A DNA stretch of 64,000 bases from CAG-411 sp045124315 (GTDB taxonomy: Bacteria > Bacillota > Clostridia > Lachnospirales > Lachnospiraceae): the NCBI GenBank assembly GCA_045124315.1, contig JBGVLO010000183.1, positions 24,539 to 88,538 of the forward strand. Direction: 5' to 3'. The notes below the pieces were generated by a model. It had not been told where the DNA came from and made no database searches. It saw only the letters and a program-made list of their open reading frames with translations. The position numbers and the translations under genes are program-made. Positions 52,446 through 60,633 of this stretch are shown piece by piece; position 1 is the first letter of the stretch; each line of letters starts with the position of its first letter.

Positions 52446-54068
52446 TTACTCTTCCGCCACTGGAGGAGTCTCTGCACTGACTTCTTTTTCCTGGTTTTCC
52501 TCTGGCTTTTCTTCCTGAGTTTCTTTCTGAGTTTCTTCTGGTTTTTCCTCAGCCATAGCCGGTTTTTTTGTAGGTTCCGGCTTCTTAGTGGCTGTTGTCT
52601 CCGTTTTATCCTTGTCCTTATTTTCCTCGGTAGGTTTTGGTGTATTTTTTTCTTTCTCCTTTCCACCCTTAGTAACATAGCGTGGTTCCGGAGCATAGTA
52701 ACTATAGTTCACCTGTTCCTTACTCACCTGTTCCCCATTTTCATACACAATCTTCCAAAGCTTCGCCTTATAGCCTACATGTGCAGACTGTGTTACAGAT
52801 TCATAACCTTCCGGAAGCGACTCATCAATAACTACCTTGTCTGGGCCAGGAGCAATCTCCTCCAATACCTCCGATTCATACTCTACCGTACGTTTTTCTA
52901 AATCTCTGGTTTCTTTTCCATAAATATTGAAATAAATGGAACGATTTAACGTGTATCCCTGTAAATAAATTGGAGTATCTGTATTATTCTTAAACTTCAG
53001 GTCCTTATACCCTTCCGAAATAGCTGCATCCATAGATGGCTTTACATAGCTTACGATCATGGAATGGTTGTAGCGTTCTACAATTTCCAACTCTGCACGT
53101 AATAATGCGTTATACAGTGTAGTTGCGGCCTGACAAACACCACCACCTACACTATCTACTACCTGCCCATTGGAATACGCCTTAGAAGTCTTATACCCAT
53201 TCTCTTCTGTAAATGGAACTAAATGTTCTGCAACCGAAAACGTCTCACCTGGATAAATGGTATAACCATTTAGCAATTTAGCTGCATTATCTAAATTCTG
53301 TGAACGGGAACTGTCGGAACTTGCAAAGCTGGTAGAACACTTTCCAAGCAGATCCTTACATTCGCTCAAGGTACTTCCATCATATTGAGGCGTAGCGTCA
53401 TTCATAATTGCATCAATGGTGATTCCACCGGATACCCACTGGCTTCCAATGGTAGTCTCTATCTTTTTCACCGTCTCGTCCACCACAATGACCCGGCCGG
53501 TCTTTGCCTCAATAATTTTAAATTTCCCATTTTTTCTTTTTAACTTGGCATTTTCTGCTGGAACATCATATACCGTACACTCTTCCTTCACAAAATCCTG
53601 TACCTTCTGGTCATCCAACTCAAAGGCAAGATCGAAGACGACATTTTCCTGTTCTAAATCTTTTTTTTGTTTGTATCTCTGTATCACATCTCCAGTTTTT
53701 CCATACTGAAACGCCTCATGTACAAAACTAGAAATGTCACAGGAATATCCTAAATCCTCAAGAGTAGTGGTCACTTCCTGTTCATCTATATTTACAACCA
53801 CCGTCTCACTTTTTACTTCTGACACATACTTCTTGAGTGCCTTTGTTGCTTTCTTCTCTGTCATCCCACCCACATTGATATTTCCAATGTAGATACCCTG
53901 ACTGATAACATCCTTTTCATTATTCTTAGCATTTATGACACCTACACAACTTATGGTCGCAAAAGTGATACATGCCATTGTTGCGAAAAAACGAGCCCTG
54001 TTTCTTTTTTTCTCTGTATTTTCCTTCATGGTCTTTCCCTTCATCTTATTTGACTTTTTTTCTTTCAT
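52446..54068 (-). CDS. VanW-family exported protein
   Basis: 540 residues. A membrane anchor (ARFFATMACITFATISCVGV) and a segment with GNINVGGMTEKKATKALKKY (PG_binding_4-like, as in YoaR) precede the VanW domain with LDNAAKLLNGYTIYPGETFS, DSVGGGVCQAATTLYNALLR and AELEIVERYNHS. A G5-like stretch and a Lys/Glu/Pro/Thr tail follow. VanW proteins are envelope-associated; the activity is unknown, although the family occurs in vancomycin-resistance clusters and widely elsewhere. ATG 54068 follows the 33-residue peptide gene by eight bases; an in-frame ATG at 54029 is an alternative. Confidence 0.9.
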   Translation of the reverse strand: MKEKKSNKMKGKTMKENTEKKRNRARFFATMACITFATISCVGVINAKNNEKDVISQGIYIGNINVGGMTEKKATKALKKYVSEVKSETVVVNIDEQEVTTTLEDLGYSCDISSFVHEAFQYGKTGDVIQRYKQKKDLEQENVVFDLAFELDDQKVQDFVKEECTVYDVPAENAKLKRKNGKFKIIEAKTGRVIVVDETVKKIETTIGSQWVSGGITIDAIMNDATPQYDGSTLSECKDLLGKCSTSFASSDSSRSQNLDNAAKLLNGYTIYPGETFSVAEHLVPFTEENGYKTSKAYSNGQVVDSVGGGVCQAATTLYNALLRAELEIVERYNHSMIVSYVKPSMDAAISEGYKDLKFKNNTDTPIYLQGYTLNRSIYFNIYGKETRDLEKRTVEYESEVLEEIAPGPDKVVIDESLPEGYESVTQSAHVGYKAKLWKIVYENGEQVSKEQVNYSYYAPEPRYVTKGGKEKEKNTPKPTEENKDKDKTETTATKKPEPTKKPAMAEEKPEETQKETQEEKPEENQEKEVSAETPPVAEE

Positions 54069-54076
54069 TGGGTATC

Positions 54077-54178
54077 CTAAATGTAGGCAACTACAGAGAG
54101 TACCATTGTAAGGATCAGGATTGCAGCGATTACTCCAAATACAATTCTTTGAACTTTTTTGTTCTGAAAAAATAACAT
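54077..54178 (-). CDS. 33-residue membrane peptide (DUF4044/Prli42-like)
   Basis: ATG 54178 has AGGAGG upstream and encodes a short basic start (FFQNKKVQRIVFG), one membrane helix (VIAAILILTMVLSVVAYI) and a stop at 54077. The pattern Asn-Lys-Lys-Val then a hydrophobic helix recalls the Prli42/DUF4044 micro-protein that anchors stressosomes in Listeria, a resemblance from memory. It ends eight bases before the VanW-type gene. No other gene could use this ribosome site, which supports translation. Confidence 0.6.
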   Translation of the reverse strand: MLFFQNKKVQRIVFGVIAAILILTMVLSVVAYI

Positions 54179-54357
54179 TTTATTTCCCTCCTGTGTAATA
54201 AATTATTTTATAACATTACTGATTCATTATGAAAAATTCCATATACAGTAACAATATTATCAAAGTTTCAAATCGTAACAGCTCAGCCAACAGTCGCCAG
54301 CAATTTGTACAATCATTTCTGCCCGGCTGACAAATAACAATTAGAAAGGTGGATTCC

Positions 54358-54963
54358 ATGCCCGTATTATTATTTTGTGTGATCATCTTATTTCTTATAT
54401 TCAAATTCAAGGTAAAGCTTCTGACAAAAGAAGAAGAAAAAGAACAAGAAGAATGGTTACAGCTAGAAAAAAAAGCCTCGCTTCCAATCAAAAAAAGTCT
54501 AAAGGACTTACCATTGATCCAAATCGATCCCCATCAACTTCCATTCAAAGAGAATGCGTCCCCTGAACTCAAAAAAATTCAGGAAACCATTCTTGCATTG
54601 TCAAAAGAACCCATCTGCAATCTATCTGACAGTAGCTCAACTACTCTCAAACTGAAATATGGGGCAAAAAATCTACCTCTTCTGGCAGAATACGAACAAA
54701 ACTATATTCTGCTCATTCGCACACTAGCAGACTGGTGCGAACAACTGGCACTAATGGATCAAAAAGAGGACGCCATCCAGGTAGCAAACTTTGCCATCCA
54801 TTGCAGATCCGACATTCGAAAAACTTATACGGTTCTTGCCCGTATTTACAAAGAACAGGGAAACACAGAGAAAATATACGAACTCCTTCCTGTCGTTGAA
54901 AAGTTCTCGAATACCATAGATTTAAAAAAGGTCCTCTACGATGTCATCAATGAATACGAGTAA
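54358..54963 (+). CDS. Membrane-anchored helical-repeat protein, unknown function
   Basis: 201 residues from ATG 54358 (AAAGG upstream). An N-terminal helix (PVLLFCVIILFLIFKFKV) is followed by a Lys/Glu-rich stretch. A helical region (YEQNYILLIRTLADWCEQLA, QKEDAIQVANFAIHCRSDIR, TYTVLARIYKEQGNTEKIYE) has the periodicity of TPR repeats. It lies alone on the plus strand between minus-strand genes, and its stop is 18 bases from the exonuclease stop. No family is recognised; a cytoplasmic scaffold is a guess. Confidence 0.7.
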   Translation: MPVLLFCVIILFLIFKFKVKLLTKEEEKEQEEWLQLEKKASLPIKKSLKDLPLIQIDPHQLPFKENASPELKKIQETILALSKEPICNLSDSSSTTLKLKYGAKNLPLLAEYEQNYILLIRTLADWCEQLALMDQKEDAIQVANFAIHCRSDIRKTYTVLARIYKEQGNTEKIYELLPVVEKFSNTIDLKKVLYDVINEYE

Positions 54964-54980
54964 TTGGATTTTCCCAATTA

Positions 54981-55715
54981 CTAATACCTGATTTTCCCAT
55001 AATTTAATATAATCTCATCAATCATTCTCGACGCTTGACTTTTGGTCATTTCGTTGAGATTGGTTCCCTTTTCATCCAAAAATGCTTCAACTTTTATTTT
55101 ATGATATTTCAGTAAATCTAGCAAGTAATTTTTTTGTTTTAAAGTAGCAGGTTCGATTTTTTTTATCTTAACCTGCATTTCCTGTGGTACAAATGCCTCC
55201 GGCTTAGTCTCTCCAAACTCTTCTAACATTTTAAAATATACCTTGGCAGTAGTCTCTGCATCTTCATATGCTCTGTGAGCTCTTGGATTGACCACATGAT
55301 AATGTGCACTTACGGTCTCCAGATTCTTTCTAGGCAAATCCGTAAGTAATGTTCTAGCCATTTTCAACGTGTCCAATCCCTTTTTCTCAAAAGTAAATCC
55401 CAACTTTTTGGCTGCTGCTTTCAAAAAGGAAAAATCAAATTTCAAATTATGTCCCAGTAAAATTTGTTCTTCTCCTACAAATTCTAAAAATGCAGGGAAA
55501 ACCTGTTCAATACCAGCTTCCTCTTCTACCATACGATCATCAATTCCAGTAATTTCTTTTATTCTGTACGAAATAGAAACCGGTGGCTTCACCAAACTAG
55601 AAAACTGTTCCACACACTTTCCTTCCACATATTTCAAAGCTCCAATTTCAATAATATGGTCTTTTTCCGGGCTCAGTCCCGTTGTCTCTAAATCCACTGC
55701 AATAAATGTCTGCAT
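54981..55715 (-). CDS. 3'-5' exonuclease, DNA polymerase III epsilon type
   Basis: 244 residues. The DnaQ/PolC exonuclease motifs are complete: ExoI VDLETTGLSPEKDHIIEIGA, ExoII LLGHNLKFDFSFLKAA and ExoIII HRAYEDAETTAKVYFKML. A C-terminal extension of about 60 residues (LKQKNYLLDLLKYHKIKVEA, MTKSQASRMIDEIILNYGKI) resembles a small DNA-binding helical domain. It is too short to be PolC and may be a stand-alone proofreading or RNase-T-like nuclease. GGAG precedes the ATG. A palindromic repeat separates it from the radical SAM gene. Confidence 0.92.
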   Translation of the reverse strand: MQTFIAVDLETTGLSPEKDHIIEIGALKYVEGKCVEQFSSLVKPPVSISYRIKEITGIDDRMVEEEAGIEQVFPAFLEFVGEEQILLGHNLKFDFSFLKAAAKKLGFTFEKKGLDTLKMARTLLTDLPRKNLETVSAHYHVVNPRAHRAYEDAETTAKVYFKMLEEFGETKPEAFVPQEMQVKIKKIEPATLKQKNYLLDLLKYHKIKVEAFLDEKGTNLNEMTKSQASRMIDEIILNYGKIRY

Positions 55716-55740
55716 CTTTCTCCTCTTTCTGTAAAAACAT

Positions 55741-55770
55741 GTTACAGTTCACAGGTATGTGAACTGTAAT
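55741..55770. repeat. 30-base palindromic repeat (GTTACAGTTCACA family)
   Basis: GTTACAGTTCACA, a GGTA loop and TGTGAACTGTAAT, with only the last base unpaired. The copy is nearly identical to 42162-42191. It lies directly between the radical SAM stop and the exonuclease start. Confidence 0.75.
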
Positions 55771-55772
55771 CT

Positions 55773-57578
55773 TTATTTGTGCATCAATGGCACAGGGTTT
55801 TTAAGATACTCCTCCACTTCTGTTGTAATAGGAAATACTTTTGCTTCCAGTGTAAGTGGATGTCGCCTCTGATAATCAAAGACCACATGAGTGTCTGTCT
55901 TTTTTATAGTACCATTTGTTTGCATTTCTTCTATATCGTAAGAAAAGCTTTCCATATGCAACATGCGTGACAATTGTCTCGCCTGATAACCTTTGTAATG
56001 AGAAAACTCCGAAGGTGTTTCCTGTTTGTTTTCCTCCTGGATCTTCTTACAATACTGATAATAAGCGTCTTTATATTCTTCCAGGTTTCTGGCAAAATCC
56101 GGACGGCTCTTCATATTTTCCCGCAAATATAAATCGTACACTAAGATTTCCTGCAATGGTTCCACGATTTCCGGTTTTGTCTCCCGGATAAAACTTAACA
56201 AAATCTGATATCTGGCTATTCTAGTATGATGAAAACCCGAAAAATTCTCTTTTTCATAATAATCTCCCAATGCTTTGTAAAAATCAAAAGGCGTATCAAA
56301 AAAATGCATCAGAAACTTTAAAGAATGGGAAAATTGCGTGCTGTTGTAATACACCTCAACCATGTCCTCCACCTTCTTTAATTGCAATACATCCTCAAAG
56401 GAAAGCCAGGTGGTCTCTAACACCTCATAAGGGGCCTTTTCCTTGTATCGCACACCGAATTTTTTCTGTTCCTCATGCATCCTGGATCCACGCAACACCT
56501 TCAAAAAGCCAAGTTGCAACTGTTCTGGCTCCATAGCATACACATCGTTAAATGAGTTCCGAAAAGACGCATAATCTTCATGTGGAAGCCCCACGATCAA
56601 ATCTAAATGCTGGTGAATATTTTTCCCTTCATGTACACGCCTTACTGCATAGGAGAGCTTATCCAAATTCATGCTTCTATGAATGCCGTCTATGGTTTTT
56701 GGATTGGTAGACTGCACTCCGATTTCCAATTGTACCAGTCCCACTCTCATGGAATTCAAAAGCTCCAACTCTTCTTCATTTAATAAATCAGCAGATATTT
56801 CAAAATGGAAATTCGTGATTCCATTATCATGCTCTTTAATAAAATTCCAAATCACCATAGCATGCTTATGATTACAATTAAAGGTTCGATCAATAAACTT
56901 GACCTGTGGTACCTTCTGTTCCAAAAAGAAGCCAATCTCTTCTTTTACCAAATCCATATTACGCAGACGCACAGTCTTATCAATAGAAGATAAACAGTAA
57001 CTACAAGAAAATGGACAACCACGACTAGTTTCGTAGTAAACAATCTTATGTTCAAAATCTTTCATATCTTTATACGGAAATGGCACTTCGCTCAAGTCCA
57101 TAATTTCCCGTAATGGATTGACACATACTTTTGTTCCAAGTCTGTAAGCAATCCCTTTCACCATACTTAATTTATCCTGTGTCAGAGTTCCATCTACGTT
57201 CTCCTTCACAAGCTGGGCAAAGGTTTTCTCCCCCTCCCCTATCATGACAAGATCAAAGGCTTTGTTCTCTTCCAGAAATTCTCGGGCAGAATAAGAAACT
57301 TCCGGTCCTCCTGCCCATATTTTCACATTTGGCAATACTTTCTTTATTTCAACTGCCAGTTCCTTTATGATTTCTATGTTCCATATATAACAAGAGAATG
57401 CAAGCACCTCCGGTTTTTGCTTATACAGATCCATCAGTATGTCATCTACCAAATGATTAATGGTATATTCTGAAATCTTCACATGTTCTTTATATTCATT
57501 AGTAGAAGCACGCAAACAATATACCGCCAAATTCGAATGAATATACTTCGCATTCACAGCCGCTAAAATGATGTTCAC
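55773..57578 (-). CDS. B12-binding-domain radical SAM protein (DUF4080 type)
   Basis: 601 residues. The N-terminal half is the cobalamin-binding Rossmann domain (IILAAVNAKYIHSNLAVYCL, EVLAFSCYIWNIEIIKELAV, NVKIWAGGPEVSYSAREFLE). The radical SAM cluster is YYETSRGCPFSCSYCLSS. FKFIDRTFNC-type and LQLEIGVQSTN-type blocks follow, with a C-terminal DUF4080-like region. The B12 domain lacks the DxHxxG motif, so corrinoid binding may be base-off or lost. The substrate is unknown. I choose GTG 57578 (AAGGGTG eight bases upstream), because the family starts directly with IILAAVNAKYIHSN; ATG 57596 is the alternative. Confidence 0.9.
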   Translation of the reverse strand: MNIILAAVNAKYIHSNLAVYCLRASTNEYKEHVKISEYTINHLVDDILMDLYKQKPEVLAFSCYIWNIEIIKELAVEIKKVLPNVKIWAGGPEVSYSAREFLEENKAFDLVMIGEGEKTFAQLVKENVDGTLTQDKLSMVKGIAYRLGTKVCVNPLREIMDLSEVPFPYKDMKDFEHKIVYYETSRGCPFSCSYCLSSIDKTVRLRNMDLVKEEIGFFLEQKVPQVKFIDRTFNCNHKHAMVIWNFIKEHDNGITNFHFEISADLLNEEELELLNSMRVGLVQLEIGVQSTNPKTIDGIHRSMNLDKLSYAVRRVHEGKNIHQHLDLIVGLPHEDYASFRNSFNDVYAMEPEQLQLGFLKVLRGSRMHEEQKKFGVRYKEKAPYEVLETTWLSFEDVLQLKKVEDMVEVYYNSTQFSHSLKFLMHFFDTPFDFYKALGDYYEKENFSGFHHTRIARYQILLSFIRETKPEIVEPLQEILVYDLYLRENMKSRPDFARNLEEYKDAYYQYCKKIQEENKQETPSEFSHYKGYQARQLSRMLHMESFSYDIEEMQTNGTIKKTDTHVVFDYQRRHPLTLEAKVFPITTEVEEYLKNPVPLMHK

Positions 57579-57612
57579 TTTCTCACCCTTCCTCATTTAC
57601 CATGTACTTATT

Positions 57613-58470
57613 TTATTGCACTTTACCTCTTATAAAAGGACCCATAGTATCTGTTGGAGCTTCTGTTTTTGGCAATGGACCAGATGTTTGAATCCCCCTC
57701 TCCAACTCCTCTATTTTTCTTACAATTGCGGTAGGAGATACCACAACTGGTCCTGAAGTAACCGTAGCACCTGTAGTAACGGTCGGTGTGGTAGTAATGG
57801 AAGGGGCACTGGTAATAGCAGGTGCAGTAGTTACCGCTTTGTCTGTTACAACCCCTGCAGGAGTAGCTGTCACTGCCGGTGCGGAAGTAGGGATAACAGT
57901 AGGATTGGTGATCGCAGAACTTACGGACACAACACACTGTTTCTTAATACCTGATTTTGTACCTACCGTAACGATTGCAGTTCCTGTGGAAACTCCTGTT
58001 ACAACAGCTTTGTTGTTGCTCTTCTTTTTCACAGTTGCAACTGCAGGATTATCTGACTTAAACGTCACATTGTCCCCTGAAATATTCTTTACCACTGTTT
58101 TTATATTTCCGTTTTCTCCAATGGCAACATCCAATTTCTTCGTAGCAGTAAGTTTCGTCACTCCAACATGAATCTTGCATTTCACTTTTTTCTTTCCGAT
58201 TTTCGCTGTCAAAGTAGTGATCCCTGCTTTTTTTGCCTTTACCGTTACACTCTTTCCTTTTCTTTTGGTTATTTTCACAAGCTTCTTTCCGGCTACTGTC
58301 CATTTTTTTGCCTTACCACCACTGATCTTCAGAACCTTTGTGGCTCCTTTTTTCATATATACCGTAGTCTTTTTAAACTTTGCAGCCGCACTTACTGTTG
58401 TTCCATTCGTAGCACTTACCACCAATGATACAGCCAACATAGCAGCCATAATTCTTCTATTCTTTTTCAT
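57613..58470 (-). CDS. Secreted protein with two Ig-like (Big_2) domains
   Basis: 285 residues. A signal peptide (MAAMLAVSLVVSATNGTTVS then AAA) precedes two Big_2-like domains. The first is KTTVYMKKGATKVLKISGGK to GITTLTAKIGKKKVKCKI, and the second has VTFKSDNPAVATVKKKSNNK and GTAIVTVGTKSGIKKQCVVS. A Thr/Pro/Ala-rich region of about 70 residues and a short tail ending FIRGKVQ follow. Lysine is abundant, as in the neighbouring 58586 gene. No LPXTG or membrane anchor is present. It is probably a wall-associated accessory protein. GGGGAAAA precedes the ATG. Confidence 0.85.
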   Translation of the reverse strand: MKKNRRIMAAMLAVSLVVSATNGTTVSAAAKFKKTTVYMKKGATKVLKISGGKAKKWTVAGKKLVKITKRKGKSVTVKAKKAGITTLTAKIGKKKVKCKIHVGVTKLTATKKLDVAIGENGNIKTVVKNISGDNVTFKSDNPAVATVKKKSNNKAVVTGVSTGTAIVTVGTKSGIKKQCVVSVSSAITNPTVIPTSAPAVTATPAGVVTDKAVTTAPAITSAPSITTTPTVTTGATVTSGPVVVSPTAIVRKIEELERGIQTSGPLPKTEAPTDTMGPFIRGKVQ

Positions 58471-58522
58471 TGTTCAATTTTCCCCTTTCTGATTTCATCT
58501 CCGAGCGTACTTTCCTATATAG

Positions 58523-58551
58523 AGAAAAAGGCCTCCTCACATGAGGAAGCC
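58523..58551 (-). terminator. Terminator of the Ala/Lys-rich secreted protein gene
   Basis: On the minus strand GGCTTCCTCA pairs with TGAGGAGGCC and is followed by five T. It lies 35 bases past the stop at 58586. Confidence 0.85.
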
Positions 58552-58585
58552 TCCATCTTTTCAGTTGAAATGTTTCTATTCGAAA

Positions 58586-59377
58586 TTATTTCTTAACTTT
58601 ACCCTTGAAACCAGCCTTCTTAGCAGCTTTCTTGTAAGCCTTAACCTTAGCCTTAGGAGCCTTGATTACAACCTTCTTAGAAACGCCTGCGAATGCCTTC
58701 TTAGCAAACTTAGTCTTCTTACCCTTAAGTACAATAGTCTTTAACTTCTTGTCACCCTTGAAAGCGTTAGCGTTAATCTTTGTAACGTTCTTTCCGATAG
58801 TGATCTTCTTAGCCTTCTTGCAGTTAGCGAAAGCTTTAGCCTTAACAGCTTTTACCTTAAATGTGATAGATGTTCCAGAAAGAGAAGTAATAACTGCTCC
58901 TGAAGCATTCTTTACAACTACGTCTTTAGTTGCCTTCTTAACTGTGTCTTTTACAACATAGCTAGCCTTCTTCTTAGATGCTACACCTACTACTGTAGCT
59001 GTCTTCTTAGCTGTGTTAACTTTGTACTTAACGCCAGCAACCTTAACGATCACACCGTTTGTTACTACTGCTGTTCCTGTTACAACCTTGATTGCAGCTG
59101 GTGTTGTTGCTACTGGTTTCTTTGTTGCTACTGCTGTTGCTGTTGCTGTTGCTGCTGGTGCTGTTGTTACTACAGCTGGTGCTGTTGTTACTACAGCTGT
59201 TGGTGCAACAGATGCTACTGCTGTTGCTGTTGCTGTTGCTGCTGGTGCTGCTGATTCTTCTGTTGTAATTGAATCACCTGTTGCTGTCTTCACCTTTGCG
59301 TCTGCTACTGTGTTAGCTGGTACTGCAGTTGCAACTACTGCAACTGCTGCTAACAATGCTACGATTTTCTTCTTCAT
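58586..59377 (-). CDS. Abundant secreted Ala/Val/Thr- and Lys-rich protein with leucine-rich-repeat tail
   Basis: 263 residues. A signal peptide (KKIVALLAAVAVVATAVPAN) is followed by a low-complexity Ala-Thr-Val block (about 40-100) built from two near-copies of an ATATAVA-type segment. A small beta domain (VNGVIVKVAGVKYKVNTAKK-like) leads to three short LRR_5-type repeats (AKAFANCKKAKKITIGKNVT, INANAFKGDKKLKTIVLKGK, KKAFAGVSKKVVIKAPKAKV) and a basic end (YKKAAKKAGFKGKVKK) shared with the two large surface proteins. Codon choice is unusually uniform (AAG for Lys, GCT/GTT), which suggests high expression. AGGAGG precedes the ATG. Function unknown; a wall-bound structural protein is a guess. 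Confidence 0.85.
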   Translation of the reverse strand: MKKKIVALLAAVAVVATAVPANTVADAKVKTATGDSITTEESAAPAATATATAVASVAPTAVVTTAPAVVTTAPAATATATAVATKKPVATTPAAIKVVTGTAVVTNGVIVKVAGVKYKVNTAKKTATVVGVASKKKASYVVKDTVKKATKDVVVKNASGAVITSLSGTSITFKVKAVKAKAFANCKKAKKITIGKNVTKINANAFKGDKKLKTIVLKGKKTKFAKKAFAGVSKKVVIKAPKAKVKAYKKAAKKAGFKGKVKK

Positions 59378-59472
59378 GTTTCTTTTCCTCCTATATGTTT
59401 CTTTACACTCACAATTACCTCTCCAATCTACTTCCTATCTCGTAAATTCGCCAGAAGTAAATGTCTTTGATA

Positions 59473-59501
59473 AAGATACCACTAAAAAATAAAAAAATCA
59501 A
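59473..59501 (-). promoter_or_regulatory. Promoter of the secreted Ala/Lys-rich protein gene
   Basis: On the minus strand TTGATT (59496-59501) and TATCTT (59473-59478) are 17 bases apart. The leader is about 90 bases. A and T tracts upstream (59482-59545) may bend the DNA and enhance transcription. Confidence 0.6.
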
Positions 59502-59646
59502 GTAAATTTTTTAAAAAGATTTTTACAACTTGTTTTTTTTCTGTTCACAATTGTATGATCGCCTATATTTGCAAGGCTTTCCTCCCTTTTTAACATTTCC
59601 TTACTTTTTTCTTAAGACACCTTAAAAACTAGTATTCATCCATATC

Positions 59647-59919
59647 TTAATAGGTATACACATTGCATATCCATCCAATCCAAAGCCCAAGCAGAAGCCC
59701 CAATGCCGGAAACAGAATGGTCATATCCTTTCCGAGAGCAAATTTCTTTATTAGGAACAAATACACGAAACTAACAATAATCGTGCCCAAAAACATGACA
59801 AAGCCAATGAACTGCCCCATGTTCATCCATTCATATCCAATATGCATGATCATGCCTATAAATCCACCTAAAATAATATTAGAAACAGAAATCATTAAAT
59901 TTTTCACTAAATACTGCAT
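59647..59919 (-). CDS. Small three-helix membrane protein, unknown function
   Basis: 90 residues with three membrane helices (NIILGGFIGMIMHIGYEWMN, FIGFVMFLGTIIVSFVYLFL and ILFPALGLLLGLWIGWICNV). The last is Gly- and Leu-rich, reminiscent of AtpI or MgtC-type small proteins, but no signature confirms this. AAGGGAG precedes the ATG. It lies alone between the secreted-protein promoter and the YkgJ gene on the same strand. Confidence 0.65.
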   Translation of the reverse strand: MQYLVKNLMISVSNIILGGFIGMIMHIGYEWMNMGQFIGFVMFLGTIIVSFVYLFLIKKFALGKDMTILFPALGLLLGLWIGWICNVYTY

Positions 59920-59964
59920 ACCCCATTCTCCCTTCTTATGTACATTTTATGTTTTTCCTTGACC

Positions 59965-60630
59965 TTACAAAATGCCAAATGCCTTTCGAAACTTTTCTTC
60001 TTTTAGAACATATTCCTCATAAAATGTAGTTTCCCCATACTCGGTGGCATAAAAAAACTGCAAAATAGTTGTGGCCATCTGATTTCGATTCTCTTCTCCA
60101 TTCTTCGAAATCCACCCTTCCAAATCCTTCAGAAGATAGTGCCAGTTCCCCACAAATTCTTCATATGTATCAAATTCCGGAGTATCGATCCAGTCACACA
60201 CCTTCACTTCTCTCCGTTCTTTCATACTACACTCATAAATCTGCAGAAAATAAGAAAAACTACGGTCGTGATAGTATCTTCCAAGTGGAAATAATCTGCA
60301 AATCCCCGGTCTTGCATCATGTATACTACATCTGCCATATTCATTTAAAAACACACAGGAATCCTTTTTTTCACTGGTTTTCAAACTAGGAAGAATAAAG
60401 GAATCCGCTAAAGTTAATTCTATTTTTCCCGCCTGTAACAATCCTTCAAAATCTGTACTCAATTTCTTCTTTAAACGGTGGACATCCAACGGATCCAATT
60501 GCACCGAATTTCCCATACCATGGCAGCAATCGGAACATCCCATGCATTCCAGACAATCCGCCTTTACACTGTCATCCTTTTCATACAACTTTCCATCGGA
60601 AAATGTTTCTAGACTGCCTTCTCTTCTCAT
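59965..60630 (-). CDS. YkgJ-family cysteine cluster protein
   Basis: 221 residues. Two cysteine groups, CLECMGCSDCCHGMG (near 25-40) and CVFLNEYGRCSIHDARPGIC RLFP (near 92-116), match the CxxxC..C..C pattern of YkgJ/UPF0153 proteins thought to bind zinc or an iron-sulfur cluster. The remainder is helical with a FYATEYGETTFYEEYVLKEE stretch. Function unknown. The ATG lies three bases after the lgt stop, with AAAAGG upstream, so it is cotranscribed with lgt. Confidence 0.9.
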   Translation of the reverse strand: MRREGSLETFSDGKLYEKDDSVKADCLECMGCSDCCHGMGNSVQLDPLDVHRLKKKLSTDFEGLLQAGKIELTLADSFILPSLKTSEKKDSCVFLNEYGRCSIHDARPGICRLFPLGRYYHDRSFSYFLQIYECSMKERREVKVCDWIDTPEFDTYEEFVGNWHYLLKDLEGWISKNGEENRNQMATTILQFFYATEYGETTFYEEYVLKEEKFRKAFGIL

Positions 60631-60633
60631 CTG

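Noticed and set aside
59013..59492. Plus-strand ORF of 159 codons opposite the Ala/Val-rich gene
   Set aside because: Its Thr/Ala/Val repeats are the antisense reading of the low-complexity segment; the minus frame has signal peptide, ribosome site and terminator.
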